From contig CAMDJV010000015.1 of assembly GCA_945901085.1 (NCBI GenBank), forward strand, positions 1-64,000: 64,000 bases of DNA, written 5' to 3'. The translations under genes were made by a program, and so were the position numbers. The first letter of the stretch is position 1; every line of letters starts with the position of its first letter. Positions 17,801-27,196 of this stretch are shown piece after piece. Source of the DNA: Rhodovarius crocodyli (GTDB lineage: Bacteria; Pseudomonadota; Alphaproteobacteria; Acetobacterales; Acetobacteraceae). The notes below the pieces were generated by a model that saw only the letters and a list, made by a program, of their open reading frames with translations, had not been told where the DNA came from and did no database searches.

Positions 17801-20105
17801 GGTTGAAGGTGATCTGCGCGAAATCCGTGAAGAGCGTTTCCGCTTCGGAGAAGAAGACCAAAAATCACTCACTCAAAAGGCAGAGCGGCTCAAAGAGTTA
17901 CGTGAAGACGGACGTTTTTTGCCGACACTCTTTTGCTCGCCGACGATGGAGCTTGGCGTCGACATTTCTTCCATGAACGTGGTTTATCTTCGTAACGTCC
18001 CTCCCACGCCCGCGAACTATGCTCAGCGAGGCGGGCGTGCCGGGCGAAGTGGTCAAGCCGCACTTATCGTGACTTACTGCGCTGCTCAGAGCCCCCACGA
18101 TCAGTATTTTTTCCAAAGACCTAATTCGATGGTCAACGGCATCGTAATTCCGCCGTCCATTGATCTTGCAAATCCAGATCTTGTGGAAAGCCATCTCCAC
18201 GCAGAATGGTTGGCCGCCAGCGGCGTTGCACTGTCAGCATCGATTTCTGAGAATCTTGATATGGCGGCAACCGGTAAGCCGCTACTGTCGCATCATTGGG
18301 AACGAGTTACCTCCGAAGAGTCGAGGTCATCCGGCGAAGTGCGCGTTGCTGCGGTTTTATCCGCTCTTGCGCTCGACTATGGTGATACACCACCAGCTTG
18401 GTTTTCCGGTCCTGAAACGCATGCGCGCAGCGTAGTAGCAGTCGCGTCCAGCCGATTTGCCGATGCGTTCAATCGCTGGCGCGATCTTTTGGCAGCTGCA
18501 GAACGGCAAGTGACAGATGCCGCACGCACCATATTAGATTTCTCCATATCTCCTCAGGAGCGCCGTGCCGCAGAAATGCGTCAGGCTGCGGGTAACATTC
18601 AGATCAAGTTGCTTCTTCGCGGCGCAGAGGGCCAAGGCTCCGACTTTTATGTTTACCGCTATCTGGCCACAGAAGGATTCCTCCCGGGTTATAATTTCCC
18701 CCGCCTGCCATTGATGGCGTTTGTCCCCGGCGGTCAGGGGGGCAAAGGCCAGCGCTATATTCAAAGGGCTCGCTTCCTTGCTATTGCGGAGTTTGGTCCA
18801 GGCAGCCTTATCTACCACGAAGGCCGCGCGTACCGCGTTGATCGTGCTTTGCTTAAGGAAGCAGGCGGTGGTCAGGATGGCAACCTGCCTACATTCAGCA
18901 CCACAACATGCTCGAATTGCGGTGCCGCCCACGATGGCGAACCGCCCGAACAGTGCCATGTCTGTCGCCATTCCCTCAGTAGTGCCCACATCACCCGTGA
19001 GCTTCACCGCATCGAAAACGTCGGAACCCGACAGGTCGAGCGGATCACAGCCAATGATGAGGAGCGTCGGCGACAGGGTTATGATCTCCAGACAACATTT
19101 TCCTTCCACGATGCAAGCGGCATGATCTCAAGGGTGCTGCAAGATGATGGCGGCGAGGTTTTATCGGCGGATTTTGCTCCAGCTGCCCTGGTTAGACGCA
19201 TTAACAAGGGGCTTCGGCGTCGGAAAGACGAGAACACAGTTGGGTTCATGATTGACCCCAAGAGCGGATATTGGGCCAGCGCCAGTCGCTCAAAGGATGA
19301 AGACGAGGCGTCGCCAACCAAGTTGCGTCAGCGCATCACCCCAGTTGTCGAGGACCATAAGAACGCGCTTCTGATTAGGTTCCCGTCGATTTGGATTGAG
19401 ACACTTGGCGATAATGCAGAATCGATCATCGCTACCATCCAGCATGCTCTCGCCAGAGGTGTGGAGTCCGTCTACCAGTTGGAAGAAGGGGAAATCCTTG
19501 TCGAGCCGACGCCGTCTCGAAAGGATCGCCGGGCACTCTTATTTTATGAAGCCGCAGAAGGCGGTGCAGGGGCATTGTCCCGCCTGATCCAGGAGCCGTT
19601 GGCATTCAAAACTGTCGCTCGAGAAGCTTTGGCTATCATGCACTACGAGCCAAAAAGTTTCGAAGAAGGTGTCGCAAAAGGACCGTCTGCACTTATCACA
19701 GTTGACGATGCGCGATGTGTTGCCGCCTGTTACCGTTGCCTCCTCTCATATTTTAATCAGCCAGATCAGGAGCACATTGATCGCAGGCAAGAACCCGTAC
19801 TTCAATTTTTACTAAGGCTTGCGTTCTCTGAGACGCACGACCCTAAAAGCAATCCCGAGCTTTATGGGGACCTCGAAGGCTGCCCACCCCCGGACCCCGA
19901 GCCCATCGAGATTGACGGCTATCGCGTAGAGTTGATCTGGCGCGCGACCCGAATGGCAGCTGCGGAGCAAAACACGGCCCCGTCGAAATTGGCTGAGAAA
20001 TTAGCAGCCAAGGGAATTGAGCTCATACTGTTGCCTTCTGACAAGGCAGCGAGAAGTGCCGCATTGGCATGTCTGGCCGAGGCAGTCGGAGGTAAGTCGA
20101 TATGA
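14880..20105 (+). CDS. DISARM-related helicase with DUF1998-type C-terminus (DrmA-DrmB-like fusion)
   Basis: The 1741-residue superfamily 2 helicase has Walker A TGTGSGKS at 114-121, PMNALA at 151-156, TNFMMLEL at 203-210, DELH at 235-238 and GTSATM near 270. The helicase C-domain near 1015-1060 contains ELGVDISSMN and QRGGRAGRSGQ. Zinc-knuckle-like pairs lie near 470, 589 and 1344-1362. The end (about 1575-1640) holds FYEAAEGGAGALSRL and CVAACYRCLLSYFNQPDQ, the DUF1998/MZB signature. In DISARM these parts are usually separate (DrmA, DrmB); in Druantia DruE they are joined. It leads a five-gene operon and probably translocates on invading DNA. Confidence 0.75.
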   Translation: MDVFSLNGNLLDQYKKFARSFTRIRSSELQQKVDDLYAGQRFWPEPLLQLNPHYEGGGSVQGLVGPKGLTADCAQIFKDQRPNPGDPDKSLKLRRHQEQAIGLALDGKSFVVTTGTGSGKSLCFFIPIVDAVVKAKRSGEKARTRAIVIYPMNALANSQLEELKKFLDGQGHPVPVTFARYTGQEKAEERERIKSNPPDILLTNFMMLELLMTRQSELDKAVIENCRDLKFIVLDELHTYRGRQGADVAMLMRRLRARVGNPERPPICIGTSATMASEGVEEDRNQIVAGVASRLFGTTISRDAIVTETLRRATDNNRSADQGLKDLGESVLSAANGSPYDGKSNAQIAKDSLAIWVETRLGLEEVDRKPKRAKPLSLKNAAIKLSEESSQSLDVCERALKNSLLAFSLPEKQRGFASGEDLPLFAFKLHQFISGAGRLYSTLDNSGSRTVTFDGQIFDPTHPDKRLYATHFCRRCGQEHHPVSLVEDLGASRFEKREIDDVPVSEDEEPDGVNERWGFLMPEPVDGDFDFEGKDENYPDLWLEETKAGELRLKPAYRKTRAELFSVTPEGLIGPSGRRAWFMPGRFKFCPSCGDYHSDSTRDINRLASLSAEGRSSATTIIISAILRWMNDPDSAIPETTRKMLAFTDNRQDASLQAGHFNDFIFVTLLRGAILAALDDAGDEGLHEDQIGQALQRMLGFVAANVQRRAEWLIEPDLKGANLLGAERTMREGLTHRFWIDQRRGWRYTNPNLEQLGLIEARYLSLEDLVQDNGEFETSPLLRASSRDERSAALRAVLDFMRKGLAVECDALDRLKVESLAGRMRSVIKAPWVLDEERFLAAPVFMPRPPTRREIAQKDEELILRGSPTSTIGRVLKAMTFGGKRATGKQITEIVDGLLKAAKRYGLVDQVVSPVGGEGWRLISSSITFGLPKGNTEPERDNKFFQELYRGISLLLVEGGGALFGFEGREHTAQVEGDLREIREERFRFGEEDQKSLTQKAERLKELREDGRFLPTLFCSPTMELGVDISSMNVVYLRNVPPTPANYAQRGGRAGRSGQAALIVTYCAAQSPHDQYFFQRPNSMVNGIVIPPSIDLANPDLVESHLHAEWLAASGVALSASISENLDMAATGKPLLSHHWERVTSEESRSSGEVRVAAVLSALALDYGDTPPAWFSGPETHARSVVAVASSRFADAFNRWRDLLAAAERQVTDAARTILDFSISPQERRAAEMRQAAGNIQIKLLLRGAEGQGSDFYVYRYLATEGFLPGYNFPRLPLMAFVPGGQGGKGQRYIQRARFLAIAEFGPGSLIYHEGRAYRVDRALLKEAGGGQDGNLPTFSTTTCSNCGAAHDGEPPEQCHVCRHSLSSAHITRELHRIENVGTRQVERITANDEERRRQGYDLQTTFSFHDASGMISRVLQDDGGEVLSADFAPAALVRRINKGLRRRKDENTVGFMIDPKSGYWASASRSKDEDEASPTKLRQRITPVVEDHKNALLIRFPSIWIETLGDNAESIIATIQHALARGVESVYQLEEGEILVEPTPSRKDRRALLFYEAAEGGAGALSRLIQEPLAFKTVAREALAIMHYEPKSFEEGVAKGPSALITVDDARCVAACYRCLLSYFNQPDQEHIDRRQEPVLQFLLRLAFSETHDPKSNPELYGDLEGCPPPDPEPIEIDGYRVELIWRATRMAAAEQNTAPSKLAEKLAAKGIELILLPSDKAARSAALACLAEAVGGKSI

Positions 20106-22900
20106 GCGCGACAAACACATTCTCACCAGGTGAACTGGTCCACGCCCGAGGACGGGAGTGGATTGTGCTGGGTGTGGGTGAGGCCCTCCGACTACGCCCT
20201 CTCACTGGGTCGGAGCTTGAGGCTGAAACCATCATTCCCGAACTTGAGGCCGATCCGGTACGACATGCTGCCTTTGATCCTCCTACCGCTGACCGGCCCG
20301 GGCCCCGTGAGGCAGCCCAATTGCTGCGTGACGCGCTACGGCTTTCCCTGCGCCGTGGAGCAGGCCCATTCCGAGGTGCCGGAAAAATCAATTTCGAGCC
20401 ACGCGCCTACCAGTTAGCACCACTGATGATGGCGCTTCGACAGGAGACGGCTCGTCTTCTGATCGCCGATGACGTCGGTATCGGTAAGACTATCGAGGCT
20501 GGGCTTATATTACGTGAATATATCGACCGAGGCGAAATTGATCGCTTTGCCATTCTGTGTCCACCCCACCTGGTTGAGCAATGGACGGCAGAGCTTGAAA
20601 CAAAATTTTCGATCACCGCAACTCCTGTAACAGCTTCTGCCGCTGCAAGACTGGAGCGCGATCTTCCGAACACAGTCAGCGTTTTCGAGGCCTACCCATA
20701 CACAGTGGTAAGTCTGGATTTCATCAAGAGTGAACGGCGCTTCCATGACTTCTTACGCGCTTGCCCGGAAATGGTCGTCGTGGATGAAGCCCATGCATCA
20801 GTTTCGGGAGGTCACGCGAGACATAGGCGTTTCGAACTTCTGCGAAAACTTGCGGACGATAAGACCCGTCATTTGCTTTTGCTGACGGCGACACCTCATT
20901 CCGGCGATGATGACGCCTTTCATAATCTTTTGGGCTTGCTGGATCTTGAATTTGCCAGTCTTCGGGAAAAAACTGGCGACCAGTATCGACTGCTACGTGA
21001 GCGGTTAGCCGGATTCTATATTCAACGTCGCAGGCGTGATATCGACGCCTGGCGCGAGCCCGGGCTATTCCCCCAACGGGAGGTTTCCGAGCTGAAATAT
21101 CGGCTCTCCGGAGATTATGAACGCTTCTATGGCGCGATTCTGGATTATTGCGCCGAAGTCATCGCATCCGAGGAAGGGGACCTGAGGCAGCGTCTCGCTT
21201 TCTGGGGCACCTTGTCTCTCATGCGCTGCGTCGGTTCTAGTCCAGCAGCTGCCGTCAGGGCGTTGAGAACCCGGGCTGCCCTGGATGCTGACGAGGCCGA
21301 AGCAAATCTCATAACTGCCCGAGCGATCGACGACGATGAGGCTGCGGAGGACGACCTTGAACCAGGTGCAGCTATTGAGGATCAACGCCTCGTTGGGTTG
21401 ATCGCTCAGGCCGAGGCCCTCTCAGGGAATTCAGCCCGCGACCCAAAGTTTATGATTTTGAAGTCCGCTCTTCAGGGGCTTCTGAAAGACGGCTTCTCAC
21501 CTGTCGTGTTTTGCCGGTTTATCGCGACCGCTGAGGCGGTAGGCGCCGCCCTGACAGCTGCATTCAAAGACTACCAGGTTGAAGTCGTTACGGGATCGTT
21601 GCCTTCGGAAGAGCGTGAGGCTCGGGTGGAGGCTCTTGGGGAATACGAAAAGCGCATCCTTGTCGCGACGGATTGTCTCTCGGAGGGCATTAACCTCCAA
21701 GGATATTTTGATTCCATTATCCATTACGACCTGTCCTGGAATCCGACGCGGCATCAACAACGCGAAGGTCGGGTTGATCGGTTCGGGCAAAAAAGCCCGA
21801 CGGTGAAGACAATCCTCATCTATGGCGAAAACAATCCGGTCGATGGTGCGGTCCTCGATGTGATCCTTCGTAAGGCCCGGGTGATCGAAAAGCAGACTGG
21901 CGTCCAGGTTCCTATGCCAGATGAAGGCGGTAGCCTCACGAAGGCGCTGATGTCGGCAGTTCTGTTGCGCGCACGCGAGCGGCGTCAAGGTTCCTTCGAA
22001 TTCGACATGTCGAGCGGGCCTGAGGCGAAAAGCATTGAGATCGCCTGGACCAACGCTTCAGAGAAAGAAAAGAAAGCCCGCACTATTTTTGCCCAAAACA
22101 GCTTAAAGCCAGAAGAAGTCTCTGCTGAGTGGGATGCAACGCAAACCGCGCTGGGAGGATTTTCAGATGCTGAACGGTTTGTCTCACGCGCAATGATGCG
22201 ACTTGGTGCTGCGTTGGTGCCCCAGTCACGCGGGGGCTATGCGGCCCCTCTCTATCTGACGCCTGAGACCTTGAAGGAGAGGTTTCAGGCCGACGGATTG
22301 CTCGAAGAAACCGCGAACCCCAAGCCGCTGCGCATAGCTTTTGAAGCGCGCCCCCGGGCGGGTTACCACTCAATCCACCGCGCTCATCCTTTACCAGCGG
22401 TCCTGGCTGAGACATTTCTGGAAAACGCTCTTGATGGTCTCTCCGGGAAGGACGATCCGGCCACCCTTCCTCGGTGCGGGGCTTGGGAGTGCGGAGCCGT
22501 GGAGTCGGTTGTCACCTTGCTCCTCTTGCGTATTCGTCATCGCATCGACTCGCGTGGCCGCTTGGGGCCTCAATTTGCGATGGCTGAGGAAGCGGCCGCC
22601 ATTGCGTTCGACACAACCACCGGTGCGCGCCTATTCGCAGGAGATCAGGCTTTTGCCCTGCTTGAGGTGGCCGGAGGTAATCTCGATGAAAGGGTGCGCG
22701 GAACACAATTGGCGCGCGCAGTTTCCAATATTGGTTCATTGAAACCTTTGCTAAATGCCTATGCGAGCGAGCGGGCGAACGCCCTTGCTGCGGATCATAG
22801 CCGCGTTCGTCAGGCCCTTGGATCTAGGGCGGGCGTTCGGGTGGAAGCCGTCACGCCGGTCGACGTTATCGGCCTTTACGTCCTTATGCCACGGCTGTGA
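20102..22900 (+). CDS. SNF2/RapA-type helicase, DrmD-like
   Basis: The 932-residue protein overlaps the previous gene (ATGA). Motifs are LLIADDVGIGKTIEAGLIL near 119-137 (Walker A), ILCPPHLVEQW (Ia), VVVDEAHAS near 225 (DEAH box), LLLTATPHSGDDDAF near 262, and in the C-domain LVATDCLSEGINLQG near 520 plus HQQREGRVDRFGQ near 553. This arrangement is that of RapA/SNF2 translocases, and a protein of this kind, DrmD, marks class 1 DISARM. A second motor beside the DUF1998 helicase fits a complex acting on phage DNA. An unrelated SNF2 helicase by chance is unlikely given the operon. Confidence 0.75.
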   Translation: MSATNTFSPGELVHARGREWIVLGVGEALRLRPLTGSELEAETIIPELEADPVRHAAFDPPTADRPGPREAAQLLRDALRLSLRRGAGPFRGAGKINFEPRAYQLAPLMMALRQETARLLIADDVGIGKTIEAGLILREYIDRGEIDRFAILCPPHLVEQWTAELETKFSITATPVTASAAARLERDLPNTVSVFEAYPYTVVSLDFIKSERRFHDFLRACPEMVVVDEAHASVSGGHARHRRFELLRKLADDKTRHLLLLTATPHSGDDDAFHNLLGLLDLEFASLREKTGDQYRLLRERLAGFYIQRRRRDIDAWREPGLFPQREVSELKYRLSGDYERFYGAILDYCAEVIASEEGDLRQRLAFWGTLSLMRCVGSSPAAAVRALRTRAALDADEAEANLITARAIDDDEAAEDDLEPGAAIEDQRLVGLIAQAEALSGNSARDPKFMILKSALQGLLKDGFSPVVFCRFIATAEAVGAALTAAFKDYQVEVVTGSLPSEEREARVEALGEYEKRILVATDCLSEGINLQGYFDSIIHYDLSWNPTRHQQREGRVDRFGQKSPTVKTILIYGENNPVDGAVLDVILRKARVIEKQTGVQVPMPDEGGSLTKALMSAVLLRARERRQGSFEFDMSSGPEAKSIEIAWTNASEKEKKARTIFAQNSLKPEEVSAEWDATQTALGGFSDAERFVSRAMMRLGAALVPQSRGGYAAPLYLTPETLKERFQADGLLEETANPKPLRIAFEARPRAGYHSIHRAHPLPAVLAETFLENALDGLSGKDDPATLPRCGAWECGAVESVVTLLLLRIRHRIDSRGRLGPQFAMAEEAAAIAFDTTTGARLFAGDQAFALLEVAGGNLDERVRGTQLARAVSNIGSLKPLLNAYASERANALAADHSRVRQALGSRAGVRVEAVTPVDVIGLYVLMPRL

Positions 22901-22909
22901 GGGGGAACA

Positions 22910-25900
22910 ATGGCCCATAGACCCACTCGTTCCCGCCAGTCCCGCCGCACAGCCCGGCTGGATTTCGCAGGCCTCGAAATCATCGGCGCTTTGTTAACGC
23001 CTGATATGGTCGCTCGATTGGCCGCATTCGAGGCCAATGACCAGTCGGAGGAAAGCTACGGCATTCCGGCAGGACTGAAGCTTCGCGATGAAATCGCACG
23101 CTATTACCGCATCGGGGAGGCCCTCTGGTCGCGCTTTGCCTCAACGCGCGGTCAAAGCGCCGCCGCCTCGGAGCGCTTTATTCTCGATCTTTTCCGGCAG
23201 TGTTTTGGGTATGACACCATTGAAGCTCAGGCGCCAAAACGGCTGGGAGAGCGGGTGTTTCCGATCAGGCATGCAGCCAAGAAAGGCCGCGTACCCATCG
23301 TTATTTCTCCTGCACCAGCCGATGACGCACGGCGTTCCGGCGTCGATGAAAGTCTCACCCAGTTTGGTGATGGCTCTCGCCGGCGCTCCGGAACGCTTCT
23401 CTTGCAGGAGTATCTCAATGCGTCTGAGGAAGCTGTCTGGGGCTTGGTGAGCGATGGCGTCACCCTCCGGTTGATGCGCGACAACATCAGTTTGACACGG
23501 CCTGCATGGATCGAGGCTAATCTTGGGAAGATATTTTCCGAAGGTCTGTTTCCCGATTTCTCGGCTCTTTGGCTGCTCATCCACCAGAGCAGGTTTGGGC
23601 AGGTCGAGGCTGTCGTCTCAGATTGCGCGCTGGAACGCTGGCGTGAACGTGGACGAACTGATGGCGTAGCAGCGCGCGACAAGCTGCGTCAGGGCGTTGA
23701 AGCAGCTCTGCTCGAACTTGGACAGGGCTTTATTGATAACAAGGCGAATGATGCTCTACGCCAAGCTCTGATTGTGGGCACGATTACAGGGCAGCAATAT
23801 TATGAAGAGTTGTTGCGCCTGATCTACCGTTTGATTTTCCTCTTCGCCGCAGAAGACCGAGGATTGTTGCACCCGCCTGCCACGACTGAACAAACCCGTA
23901 AAATCTATGCCGATGGCTACTCGCTCGCGCGTTTACGCGAACGCTCCATGCGGCGCATTGCCTGGGATCGTCACACAGATTCCTGGGAGGGGCTGAAAGC
24001 GACCTTTGCGGCCCTGTCTCGGGGCGAGCCCTTGCTAGGTCTGCCAGCCTTAGGCGGCCTGTTCGCGAATGACGTTTTACCGCATCTTGCAGGGGCTCGG
24101 ATAGAAAATCGTCGCTTCCTAGCGGCTATCTGGCGCTTGGCCTGGCTGCGTCCCGATGGCCAGCCGCTGACGCGCGTGAACTGGCGCGACATGGAGACTG
24201 AGGAACTTGGCTCGGTCTATGAAAGCCTGCTGGAACTTACCCCACGCGCCAGCGCCGACGTCCGCACCTTCGATTTTGCGCAAGGCGACGAAACGAAAGG
24301 TAACGCCCGGAAGACATCAGGCAGTTACTACACGCCCGATGCCTTGGTGAAATTATTGCTGGATTCCACCCTCGAGCCTGTTCTTGATGCTGCTGAAGCC
24401 CGCAATCCAGCTGATCCAGTTGGCGAAATATTGAAACTATCTATCATCGATCCTGCCTGTGGTTCCGGACATTTTCTTCTTGGTGCAGCCAGACGAGCAG
24501 CGGCTCGGATAGCCAAGCACAGAAGCCCCGGAGCTCCCTCTCAGGAAGAGTTCCAGCATGCTTTGCGAGAAGTGGTGTCGCACTGCATTTACGGCGCTGA
24601 TTTAAGTTCGATGGCTGTCGAGCTTTGCAAAGTTGCGCTTTGGATTGAAGCGCTAGAACCGGGTAAGCCGCTAACCTTCCTTGATAGCCATATTCGATGT
24701 GGCAATAGTTTGGTTGGTGTTTTTGATTACGAAATGTTGCGTAAAGGTATCCCTGACGAGGCCTACAAACCGCTGACGGGCGATGACAAAGAGGTCGCAA
24801 GAACCTTTGCGAAGCACAACAAGAATATGCGAGAGGGTCATGGAACCCGTGGGGGCTTGTTGCAGGAACTGAAGCCCCCGGCTTCGATCATCGACGCAGC
24901 CTCGGCGTTGATCGACATGCCCGAGGATACGTTAGCTCAAATCGCGGCAAAACAGGCCGCCTTCGCAAAACTTCATAAAGGCGAGAGTTGGCAGAGTCTG
25001 AAAACAGCCTGCGACCTCTATGTAACAGCTTTTTTTGCTCCAAAAATCGGCAAACAACCGACGGCGGTGGACCTCGGCCAGGTCATTATACCCCTCACAG
25101 ATCATGTCTGGTCCGCCGCTCGTGGGCAGCCTGTTCAACCTCATGTGATAGGATCAGCAGATGAAATGGCGCGCAACATAAGCGCATTCCATTGGCCTTT
25201 GGAGTTCCCGCATGTCTTCGCGCGCGGTGGCTTTGATGTGGTGGTTGGCAACCCACCCTGGGAGGTTTCCCAGCTGGGTGAACAAGAATATTTCGCGGCT
25301 AAATCGCCGGAAATTGCCTCACTTCCTGGTGAGGCACGCAAGCGCGCAATAGCGACTCTCGAAAAAGATAACCCAAGGCTTTGGGCAGACTTTGCCAGAG
25401 ATAAGCGGATTTATGATGCCACTAATGAGTTTTTCCGCGCATCCGGCCGATTCGACTTAACCGCAGTAGGTAAGATAAATACCTACTCCTTGTTCGCCGA
25501 ACACTTTTCTAGGCTCGCGCGGCCAGAAGGCCGCTCCGGTGCGATCGTTCCGACAGGTATTGCTACAGATAGTTCCACTTCGGCATTCTTTGGCGACTTG
25601 GTGTCAAAGAAGCGACTGGCGCAGCTGATTGATTTTGAAAATCGCGAGAAGCTTTTTCCAGCCGTTGATAGCCGGATGAAATTCTGCGTGCTCGCAATGG
25701 GCGAGGCGGAACGGGCTAATTTTGCGTTCTTCCTGACCAATGCCATGCAACTCGATGAAGTCGAGCGGCGATTCACACTGACGGCCGGGCAGATCTCACG
25801 CATTAACCCGAATACGAAGACGGCGCCCGTGTTCCGTTCGCGCGCGGATGCAGAACTAACAGCCAAGCTCTATGGCCGCGCACCTGTGTTGATTGAGGAG

Positions 25901-27193
25901 AGGCCAGCAGAGCTCGGCGGGGATGTGAACCCATGGGGGATTACGTTTCAACAAGGCTTGTTCAATATGACCTCTGCATCGGAACACTTTCGAACCGAAA
26001 TGCAGCTTTTGGATGACGGCTGGACACGCGACGGCACAGATTGGGTTCGTGATGCTGCCTCCAGCATCAAGCGCCGTCTACCGCTCTACGAAGCAAAGAT
26101 GATCCATCACTTCGATCATCGCTGGGCGACCTATGCGGGCGGCTCCGCTGACGATGAGGAAGCAGCGCGCGATTGCACGCTTGCCGAAAAGCAGAACCCT
26201 AATTTTGAACCCTCACCGCGCTATTGGGTGCCTGAGGATGAGGTCAAACTCCGCGCCGCGCGTGTGCCCTCAAGCCTGAAGCGTGCGTATCGGGAGATAA
26301 ATAGCGAACGCTGCCTGAAAGCACTGGCCGAATGGGTGGCTGGTTATTTCGCAAATGTGGAAGGCCGCGCGGCTCGTGACGCAGACCTTATTCGAGTCCT
26401 CGGCAAAAGCCATGCCTGGAAAACTGCTTTGGGCGCGTCCCCAGAACGCTTTTTGCTTAAACCCAAGACTTTGGCTAATGGCATCGACATGCAACGTGAA
26501 ACACCGCTGAGCGCGGATGATATAGCGTTTCTGACGCAGGGGCCTGATGAACCGTTAGAGTTGACCACGGCATTGATCGATCGGAAGCAGCCGCGATGGC
26601 TGATGGGATGGCGGGATATAACCAACGCTACAAACGAGCGGACCGTTATAGCTGGGGTTTTTCCAAAGGTGGGCGTAGGGCATACAATGCCGATTTTCTA
26701 TCTTGGCGTTGAAACACCAATGGCTGCGGTTTCATTAGCCTTATGGACCTCAATACCCTTCGATTTTGGAGCTCGTCTGTCTATCGGCGGGACCCACCTA
26801 ACCTACAGCTATCTAAAACAATTTGCTGTTTTGCCACCCTCTGAATTCACTCCCTCGGACATTGCGTTCATTAAGCCACGCGTGCTGGAACTTACGTATA
26901 CAACCCATGCTATGCGGCCATGGGCGGAGGACCTTGGTTTCACGGGTGCGCCCTTTGCGTGGGATGAAACTCGCCGTGCCATTCTTCGTGCAGAACTCGA
27001 TGCTTTCTTTGCGCGCAAATATGGCCTGACCCGTGATGAATTGCGCTACGTTCTCGATCCTGCTGACATAAGAGGCGTGGAGTATCCCTCCGAAACCTTC
27101 AGAGGTTTGAAGGCCAAAGAGATCAAACTCTACGAAGAATACCGAACCCAGCGGCTCGTGCTCGCGGCCTTCGATAAATTGACGGGGGGCTAG
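22910..27193 (+). CDS. Large N6-adenine DNA methyltransferase (Eco57I/PglX/DrmMI-like)
   Basis: The 1427-residue protein carries SAM-binding motif I DPACGSGHFLLGAARR near residue 513 and catalytic motif IV VVGNPPWEVS near 777, preceded by KTSGSYYTPDALVKLLLDS near 465. The N-terminal 450 residues resemble the helical and nuclease-like part of type IIG/PglX enzymes, but I see no clear PD-(D/E)XK triad. The C-terminus is a long TaqI-like specificity region ending in an acidic helix. It would mark host DNA while the helicases and nucleases act on unmodified DNA (inference from DISARM, BREX and Pgl). It starts nine bases after the SNF2 gene's stop. Confidence 0.75.
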   Translation: MAHRPTRSRQSRRTARLDFAGLEIIGALLTPDMVARLAAFEANDQSEESYGIPAGLKLRDEIARYYRIGEALWSRFASTRGQSAAASERFILDLFRQCFGYDTIEAQAPKRLGERVFPIRHAAKKGRVPIVISPAPADDARRSGVDESLTQFGDGSRRRSGTLLLQEYLNASEEAVWGLVSDGVTLRLMRDNISLTRPAWIEANLGKIFSEGLFPDFSALWLLIHQSRFGQVEAVVSDCALERWRERGRTDGVAARDKLRQGVEAALLELGQGFIDNKANDALRQALIVGTITGQQYYEELLRLIYRLIFLFAAEDRGLLHPPATTEQTRKIYADGYSLARLRERSMRRIAWDRHTDSWEGLKATFAALSRGEPLLGLPALGGLFANDVLPHLAGARIENRRFLAAIWRLAWLRPDGQPLTRVNWRDMETEELGSVYESLLELTPRASADVRTFDFAQGDETKGNARKTSGSYYTPDALVKLLLDSTLEPVLDAAEARNPADPVGEILKLSIIDPACGSGHFLLGAARRAAARIAKHRSPGAPSQEEFQHALREVVSHCIYGADLSSMAVELCKVALWIEALEPGKPLTFLDSHIRCGNSLVGVFDYEMLRKGIPDEAYKPLTGDDKEVARTFAKHNKNMREGHGTRGGLLQELKPPASIIDAASALIDMPEDTLAQIAAKQAAFAKLHKGESWQSLKTACDLYVTAFFAPKIGKQPTAVDLGQVIIPLTDHVWSAARGQPVQPHVIGSADEMARNISAFHWPLEFPHVFARGGFDVVVGNPPWEVSQLGEQEYFAAKSPEIASLPGEARKRAIATLEKDNPRLWADFARDKRIYDATNEFFRASGRFDLTAVGKINTYSLFAEHFSRLARPEGRSGAIVPTGIATDSSTSAFFGDLVSKKRLAQLIDFENREKLFPAVDSRMKFCVLAMGEAERANFAFFLTNAMQLDEVERRFTLTAGQISRINPNTKTAPVFRSRADAELTAKLYGRAPVLIEERPAELGGDVNPWGITFQQGLFNMTSASEHFRTEMQLLDDGWTRDGTDWVRDAASSIKRRLPLYEAKMIHHFDHRWATYAGGSADDEEAARDCTLAEKQNPNFEPSPRYWVPEDEVKLRAARVPSSLKRAYREINSERCLKALAEWVAGYFANVEGRAARDADLIRVLGKSHAWKTALGASPERFLLKPKTLANGIDMQRETPLSADDIAFLTQGPDEPLELTTALIDRKQPRWLMGWRDITNATNERTVIAGVFPKVGVGHTMPIFYLGVETPMAAVSLALWTSIPFDFGARLSIGGTHLTYSYLKQFAVLPPSEFTPSDIAFIKPRVLELTYTTHAMRPWAEDLGFTGAPFAWDETRRAILRAELDAFFARKYGLTRDELRYVLDPADIRGVEYPSETFRGLKAKEIKLYEEYRTQRLVLAAFDKLTGG

Positions 27194-27196
27194 ACG

